Source of the DNA: Marthasterias glacialis
Lineage: Eukaryota; Echinodermata; Asteroidea; Forcipulatida; Asteriidae
Assembly (NCBI GenBank): GCA_911728455.2
Contig: OU452221.1
Span: 4,988,290-5,052,289, forward strand
DNA: 64,000 nt
Direction: 5' to 3'
This document shows positions 27,201-36,200 of this stretch, in pieces. Under the pieces are notes generated by a model. It searched no databases. It was not told where the DNA came from and worked only from the letters and a program-made list of their open reading frames with translations. The position numbers were made by a program, and so were the translations under genes. The number at the start of each line of letters is the position of its first letter. The stretch's first letter is position 1.

Positions 27201-30200
27201 CAAAACTGGTGTGATAATTAGCAACTAACAAAGTTAAATGTCTGCTGTAAGTTTGAAGCCGATTTACAGTCATTTGAGCAAAATTGGTTTCAAGCGCGGA
27301 CCAAATTAGATGTACTTTCAGTTCCATTTTCGTGGAATTGATCCATCTTAACAGCTTTTCAACTGTTGGATTACGGACAAAACCCACTGTGTTCAGTATC
27401 TGAGATGATAATAGGCAATGGCAGCTGAATAACTTCCCAATGTGTTCAAAATATTTTGAAACCTCCGGCAGCTTATAAAATGCTTACTTCAATTTCAAAA
27501 CCCTCTGCACAGTTTTCGCTAATGAGGTAGTTACAAGTGCAGAAACCGATACTCGGCTTCCAATGATTTTGTTCCCACGACCAATCTCAAAGAGGCGAGT
27601 CAAGTTGGATAGAATTTAAGCCCCAGCTCAACATTGGTAAACTGACTGTAAACGCTTCCATTCTTTGCACAGATCAAGATATTTGTAATCAAACTAACAT
27701 GTGAGAATGTCAGCCCATTTCGTTGTTTCATTTGCGAGAAAACGGTAAAAATGCATTCAGCATTTTGGTCTCACTGAGACGAAAACTACTTTTGGATCTG
27801 ATTAATTTATTATTTAAAAACGATAACACTTCAGGCAGAAATAGTTCAAGAAAAGTTTTCCACCATCGTTATCTTTATACCATGTTAGGTATATGTAAAT
27901 CTGTGAACATTTACGTTTTTCTTCTTACCAATGTTGAGCTGGGGCTTTAAGAAACAGAAATTGTGCAAAAAATTGCCCTTCCTGAAGTGATCTTCTTGTG
28001 ATTTTTTTTGCTTGACTAAAACGTGAAGGGGATGTTTGTTAAAGGGACTGCGTCGTCATGATTATAGCAGGCCTGTGGGCTGTGCATGGAAAGATGAACT
28101 CTCACCCAGATACTGCATGCAATGCGCGCTTACGGTCAAATCACAAAAAGGTGTCATCTTTCTCAAACTGTGATGTGACCGCTGGCACACATGCGTAGTA
28201 ACTGGGTGATTCCATTTACTGCTGTACCGTAATCATAACGACACAGCCCCTTTAATTGAGAACTATAAGCAGTTTATATTTCAGCAGGTGATGAGAATGT
28301 TAACCCTAACTCCCTTGAGAGATTTACATAAGATTCTTCCTCACTCTAACAGGATCCCACACCATATGGTAAACTCAACACCCAAACTGTTGGGCTCTGA
28401 TGATGGTGGTTTGCCTGATCCTTTGTCAAGCATAATCAGTTTACCACAGCAACTGTCAGTCCAACAGACTCAAATAAAGCAAGCAGTTGGATTTTGAAGG
28501 ATTGGGGATGTAGGTTAACCAGTCAGCAGAAGGAATGGAAGCTGGTAAAAGAGCAGACCTCAGGCAGAATCAATCTCTTGTGTAAATTTGATCATGCCAA
28601 GAAGCAATTTAGAAGACAGACAGTCTGTTATTTCTAATTGGACCACGTCTAATTAAGTCATCATGCTTAATGTGTCTTCTGCTTGCTAACTATTTGGATG
28701 TCATAATTAATGATGAATACAGGCTCTTTTGTGAAGAACACATTTCATCTATAGTGACTGTTGGAAAAATGATTGCACCCCTGAAAGTTTTATTCAGTCG
28801 GATGCTGTTTTTTATTTATTTTATATAACAAAGCATTGTCATAATGATATCATGAAATTCTAGCTGTGTGTTTTTTAGGTAACTTTGATGAAAAAACGTT
28901 TGTGTTAACTGCAGCTTAGAAAATATATGTATTTATGGTTATGTTGGACTGAACAAAATATCTGAGGATCAGACTTGAGTTGTTACACCACCAGTTATTT
29001 TCAGAACCACCACAACTCATAAGAGAGATTTACTCAAAGTTTCAAATCCTACTCATGTACATGGTGTTACCGCAAACCTTACTAGACTGAATCTCCACCA
29101 TGCAAAGTTTCAAATCCTACTCATGTACATGGTGTTACCGCAAACCTTACGAGACTGAATCTCCACCATGCAAAGTTTCAAATCCTACTCATGTACATGG
29201 TGTTACCGCAAACCTTACTAGATTGTATCTCCACCATGCAAAGTTTCAAATCCTACTCATGTACATGGTGTTACCGCAAACCTTACTAGATTGTATCTCC
29301 ACCATGCAAAGTTTATAGGATTGGTGATGCTGATTTTGCAGTGTTCTTTGTGTGATTCAATATAAACATTAAAAAAACAAGCCTCTGAAAATTTGGGCTG
29401 AATCTGTCATCCAAGTCAGGTGAAAATAGTGAAAAACTGTTAAAAAGGGTGGTCTTCAATTAAATTTTCTTTACTTTGACAGTATTTCAGACAGAAATAT
29501 TTCTATGGAAGATTGGTACTGGTATGAACTTCATAATCAGTAAGCTTTCAGACTGATACTAATTAAAAAATGTTGGATGAATACCAATCCTGTGTTGTAC
29601 CTTTAATAGGTAACAATTGTTTGGAGACATCTTCTGTTTTTTCTTATGGATATATCCATATTTCAGATTAATAAGTAATTTGGAAATAACATTAAAAAAA
29701 ATTGTTTTCCCAGTCTATAAGTTTGTCTTCACACAAAACATCTGGTTCTCAAGAAGGGGTTTAACGTCATGCATGAATGAAAAGCTTAAATACTGTTCAG
29801 CACACTGAAGTGAATTAATCAATACAGTGTGTTGTAAGGACAGGGAGTAGTCTGCTCCTCTGTAACCCCAATAAAATTGCCCCTGTATTTACCCTGAATC
29901 AATTTCACTTCTAGGGGTACCCAGGCATTCTTTGAATGGGTCTGCTGTTACTAAATTTAGGAAACTCCAGTCACCATTTAAAAAAAGTTTACCCAAGACC
30001 AAACTGCAGCAGTATCTGACATTTGTTGAAGTAATACATTCCCCATAAATAAATAAAATAAAATAAAATTGTAAAACTTTATCTTTTTTACAATAAAACC
30101 AATGTCAAAAAAGGTTTTGTCTAGTTTTGTCTTAATGGGTAGTGATATTTCTATTGAACTTTGTCAATTAATTGATCAATGTATTTGAACAATAACCAGA

Positions 30201-33200
30201 ATTGATCAATGTATTTTGATCAATCACAATCAATGGTAAATATACTTTTTGATCAATCATAATAATTGATCGATAATAATAATATAATCGATCGTTGAGC
30301 ACTTTATTTCGATTGATAACAGTCATTGACCAATATATTAACTGATCAATCACAATCATTAATCAATGTATTAATTGATCAATAACAATCATTGATCAAT
30401 ATATTGATTGATGAATGTCTTACATTGCAATGTATTTTGATTAATCACGATCATTGATCGATAATTTTTTGATCAATTGCAATCATTGAGCATTACATTT
30501 TTTAATCAGTCACAATTGTTGATCAATTTATGTTTATGATCAATTAGATGATAAGCATTTGTTATCCAAGATACAGCGATGGTCCACCAAGTTGCTTTTA
30601 CAGAGTCCACTTGTATCAATATCATTCAACCACTTAAATGATTTTTCCAAACAATTGGTTATTCAAAAAGTAAAGGACTTGCTTTATGGTTGAACTTAAA
30701 TGTTACATTTCTTTTCAAGACGACTCCAAAAGTCAAGCAAAGTGGGTTTCTAAACCGATGATTTTTTGTAAATATTGCCATCAGTGAAGGACGGTTGTTT
30801 CGTACCCAAGTCAGTTCCTACCCAAGACCAGTTGTTTTGTACGATGCGTTTTGTACCAAAGTCGTTTCGTACCCACAATATTTGACCCAAGTTGTTTCAT
30901 AATTAACCTTTTAATTAATTTATAACTATTTGTGTATATTCTTAAATATCAGAGAACTTAAAGCAGAAAATTGTTTTCAGTGTGACTGGCAACTTTACCC
31001 AGGATGCCAGATTTCTATGATCATTTTTGATAATATATTAACTGACTACATATAATATCAATGGTGGATCGTCTATGTCTACTTCTAATATCAAACCGAT
31101 TTGTCTTGAGAACAAATTAAGGGTTGAAAAGTAGATACAGCACATTAACTTCTAAACAGCAATGATCCCACCAGGTGCGTCAGCAACAGATTGTCCAACG
31201 CCAATGAACTTGACGTTTTGTATTGAAAAATGATCCCCAAATAATATTTAATAGATATCACAAGAAGACTTACCACTTTTATGTGATTATGTAAAACCGA
31301 GTAATAAACTTCCTGTAATTAAGGATCGCACACAGATTCCCCCGCTGAAATACATATAAGTCCGATGGGTTGATGTTATTAGACGCATTGACTTTCACTG
31401 TGGGAACCACATCGACATCGTCATGACTGCGTTATGACTTAATTGGCTGCTACAGGTATGCTACTCTGCCAACGTTAGCTCTAAAAAAACCTTGCTGGCT
31501 TTTTGTGCATGGGTACTAACAAAATTCACGCACCCCAATGCCTTGCCCATTGTCAACAAGCTGGTCTATTCAATACCCCCATGCCCCAGTGCCTACAGGG
31601 GTACAATAGCCCAGCAAGGTAGAGACACCGTTTAGCATAACAAAAGCCTCTGTTCCAACAGGCACAATTTGTACAATAAAAGGGAAAGCCAATAGGTTCC
31701 TGGTAGGGACGACTCTATTCTTATGCTAATTTATCTGCTTGACATGTGAGGACAATGTTGGGAGTAGGTGCAGGATTTGGAGAGGATGATGTCATCGTAT
31801 GTACTCAGTGTAACTTTCGTTCTCTGTGGGTGTCAACAATGTGGGCGGGGGTTTTGTATTTATCATATGGGAGGGGTTCACTCTAACAGATGAGTTATTG
31901 TCATGGCGATTCGAGGTGGGTCAGTAATGGATATAACAAGCGAAAACATTTTTAAAAATTGTTCAAAATGAGAAGTGGAAAGTGGGTAAAATGACCATAA
32001 TTCAAAGAAGTTGTTTTCGTCTCCGATCTCACAGACCCTGAAGCATCTTTCTGTGTTTCTTTTGTGTGTGCGTTCTTTTTCATTAAAGTCAGTAAACATT
32101 ATTTTCAGAAAGAACAGTTTTTACTTTATAACGTACAGTTGGTGTAAATGGATAGTTTAGGGCAGTGGTTGTCATTAATGTGCAACATTTGCGACTGTGA
32201 AAACAAAACCTGTTGCTTAGAAGGGTAACGGGCCCCATTTTATCAACTTTTCACCCCCACCCAAGATGGTGATCATTGAACTTAAAAACTTAAGGGATAT
32301 TAACCTCACTACCCAGTGTCTATGTGTACTTGTTGCTACTGGTATCAAGCTGACCTTGTATCATCGGACAAGCATAACTGTCGAGTGGACAAATTCTAAG
32401 ACATTTGCTCTCAAACGTAGAGATTGTGGGGTTGAGTCCTGCCAGCAGAGAGCTGCTCATGGATTGTCTCTTCTGTAGATCTTGGTGGAAATCATTTATT
32501 TATTTATTTATTTATTTATTTGTAGTTTTGTTTAGACAGGGTGGCCTTATCAGTATAACAACTGCTATTCCTAAGGGTCATAAAACATAGTAAAATAGTT
32601 TGAAAAAACCAGAGCAATCAAGTATTAAAGGAAAAGTATACCTTTGGTTTTTGGAACCGTACGTTTGCCTTAATGCTATATAATTGTAGATATATACCAT
32701 AAAACAAACCTGTGTAAATTTCATTTCAAAAGGTGGCAGCGTTTTTGAGATATCACCAAAAATCTGGAGCGGTTGTGTTCACGCAGAAGAAGTATCCGTC
32801 ATTGGAATACACATTCTGAGAAGCGTTACGGCCATAACGCTTCTCAGATTCAAATTTTTGGGGGATAAAAAGTGATATATTTCTCCATAACTGCAGTACT
32901 TCGAAGTGAAACGTTTCTCAAAATGCATTATACTATCCAAAGCTGCTGTACTTCTTACCAAGTAAGTTTTTATTGCCAAAAATTTTCAGAGTCATTACCA
33001 AACGTATGCAATGCCTTTAAAGATTAAAATGAAGTGCTCTTGTAGAGGGAACATCTCAAGGGCAAACTGTGGTCACTCACAGCAATCAGAAATCTTGAGT
33101 TTGAAATGAGTTTCATGATCTAGTGTGTTGAAATTTCTCACTGTCAATAACGATACAGTCACAAGAACCAGTTAGAAAACTGGATTTCAGAATCCTGTGG

Positions 33201-36200
33201 TTAATATAACCTTGGAATTAACCACAACAATGAATCGTAAAAATATTTAGATCTTTTATTTGCTGTGTCACCCATTGTGTCATAAAGTTTTAAAACACAT
33301 CGTATCTTTAACCCTTAACCACCCCAAACCCTTCAAAATTCATCTGCACGTTTTGATTTCATTCTGTTGGACAGGTAAACTGATCATGCTTCACATGGGA
33401 TCAGACATACCACTGTAATCAGAGTTTAGTGTTGGGTGTTGTGTTAACCATGGTGTTGGATTTTGTTAGAGTAAGGGAGGATCCCAGTAAATTAGTCATG
33501 GAGCCAGGGACAATCCTAACCACCCCCAACCCATCAAAATCCAACTGCATGTTTTGTTTGATTCTGTTGGACCGAGGACTGCACTAGTAAACTGATTATG
33601 CTTTACATGGGATTAGGAAAACCACCATAATCAGAGCCCAACAGTTTGGGTGTTGAGTTTCTGAATGGTGTTGGACTGAGGACTGCACTAGTAAACTGAT
33701 CATGCTTTACATGGGATCAGGCATACCACCATAATCAGAGTCCAACAGTTTGGGTGTTGAGTTACTGAATGCTGTTGGACTGAGGACTGCACTAGTAAAC
33801 TGATCATGCTTTACAAGGGATCAGGCATACCACCATAATCAGAGTCCAACAATTTGGGTGTTGAGTCACCATGGGTTTTTGGATTTTTTTTTTTAGAGTG
33901 AGGAAGAATCCTTGTGAATTACTAAGAGGACTTGTGGTTGTAGGCGACTTTTCTCTTTCTCTTCAGATCATATGATCAGAAATGTTGTTACAACTGGTGA
34001 CTTACAGTGTCATCAGTGGAAAAATGACTAAAACCAACGGCTCACTGTGTTGCAGTGGGTGTACCCATGGTTTACCACAGTTTGTTATGACAGTTGCTGG
34101 GGCATTGTGACAGTGTTAGTCATTTCGTCAGTCATAGATTTTTAGGGGACAAAATTTACACGAGGCTTTTCAAAGTTATTTTTTAGTTGACTTGGTTGTG
34201 TGAAGAATATCAAAACCGCAACCTGACAATAATGCTTAAAAATGGTTGGCATAACCCGTCTGACCCCCCAAAATGCAGCTGACCCCAATTTTTTAACTTG
34301 ATTTTAGAGGGAAAAGAAAACAACTGTTTCCACAAAAACTAGTCGGTAATTTTTTTTTTAGGAGTGTTCAGTGGAGAAGATAATATGAAAAAAGACACTG
34401 CGGAGAGTTTATGAAGTTGGACTGCTGTCTTATTGGTACAAGCCACTTGTGGCTGCTTTGGTCGCATTGGTACAAGCCAGTTGTGGCTGCTATGCATGGT
34501 TATATTGGTACAAGCCACTTGTGGCTGCTATGGCCATATTGGTTCAGGCCACTTGTTGCTGCTTTGGTTGCATTGGTACAAGCCACATGTGGCTGCTGTG
34601 CATGGTTATATTGGAACAAGCCACTTGTGGCTGCTGTGCATGGTTATATTGGAACAAGCCACTTGTGGCTGCTATTGTCATATTTGTTCATGCCACTTGT
34701 GGCTGCTATGGCCATATTGGTTACTTGTGGCTGCTATATGATCATGTTATAACAAGCCACTTGTGACTGCTCTAGTCATATTGGTACAAGCCACACGTGG
34801 CTGATTTATAATTATATTGTTACAAGCCATTTGTGGCTGTTATGGTCATATTGGTACAAGCCACTTGTGGTTGCTATGGTCATATCGGTACAAGCCACTT
34901 GTGGTTTCTATTGTCATATTTGTCATATTGCGGCTGCTACGTTCTCTGAGAATTAACATAAAATAAAATAAAATAAAACATTAAAACATGCCTATGTTTT
35001 AAATCTTCTGGTTACCATTAGGCTTATAAACTTACGAAGGTTAAGTGCACTTAGTCTGTGTTCTGTTACATATAATAATTTGCCTTTTAATATTCAACAA
35101 CAGCCAATCTTTTTCTTTTCTCTTCTTGTTCAGATATCGACGATACCCTGACCGTCATGAATATCTCGGGGAAGTATTCAGGCACAAAGCTGACGTACAA
35201 GACATGGACATCTCACCCTATGACGAATGTATCCTTTGAAATAAACCAATCTAAAAGGACGCAGACAACATTTGTCAAAGACCAGTATCTGCTCTTTGTG
35301 TGACCCAACACACACATGTAAATAACAAACCTGTGAAAGGCTAAGCTCAATCGGTCATCAGAATCATGAGAAAATAATGAAAAACTCCATCACTGTTTTG
35401 AAGGGTCAGATTTCAGACTTGTGAGATCAAAACTCATCAGTTTACTTGTTTTCTCAAAACCTATAGCATTTCAGGCAAACAAGTTTCATTGGGAAGTTTC
35501 CCACAGTGACCAACTTCGTACCACGTAGACTAATCCCAGCATCTCGTTCATGGGCGTTACAACCACCGCAGCTACGGCCACCGCATGCGCGCATGGACGC
35601 AGATGCACTGTGAATTTCTCCTTGCTGATTGGTGCATATGCACGATGATGCGCTGTTATCGTGTCACGCGCGCATGTGGCAGCCATAGCTGCGATGGTGT
35701 CAAACACCATAAACAAGAACGGCTTGGATTAGTGTATAAGTTCTGTGCAAATCTGTGAGCATTCAAATGTTCAATCTTACCAGTGTAATGCACAATTTTT
35801 AGAGGAATGCAATATAATGACAGTAGTGCTTTGTGTATAATGCTACGTGTACATAGTTAATGCAAACAATCCAGAACCAGCCTTGTTAGTAGAAAATTCT
35901 ATAACTGTAAAACTTGCAATATACATGTATGTAGAATAACAAGCAATGGCAGCCATTTTGAAAATTACTTGTTATTCTACCTATGTTTTTTCAAATCTGC
36001 GATGGCCCTATAGCCAAATATCCTTCTCATGACATACTCGGACCTTAGTGTGCCGACCTCCATTCTTGTATCATCAAAGGCAGAATTCTCCACGATATTT
36101 CCCCTATATGGCCCACTAGGTGTTCATTTAACCAGTTGCCGCTTGGGATCTTACAATTTTTCCGTCCACCCTGACAGGATTATTTTGTTGGAATAGTCCG

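Larger units (their letters stand above)
3035..35133 (+). other. 32-kb intron C-D of the WD40-like gene, holding a nested gene and many repeats
   Basis: The donor GTAAGT at 3035 and acceptor TTGTTCAG at 35131-35133 bound it. It contains the LRR-Ig-FN3 gene on the minus strand, two 68-bp satellite blocks, several tandem arrays and many SINE/MITE copies (listed). The remaining parts (for example 10.8-12.2, 12.4-14.0, 22.1-24.2, 26.0-27.6, 29.4-30.1 and 31.0-33.3 kb) are AT-rich unique DNA in which I see no supported gene. Additional small exons of the host gene cannot be excluded. Confidence 0.5.

Noticed and set aside
34411..34766. Three overlapping + strand frames of 102-113 codons
   Set aside because: They read the tandem hairpin array in three phases. 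None has an independent domain.
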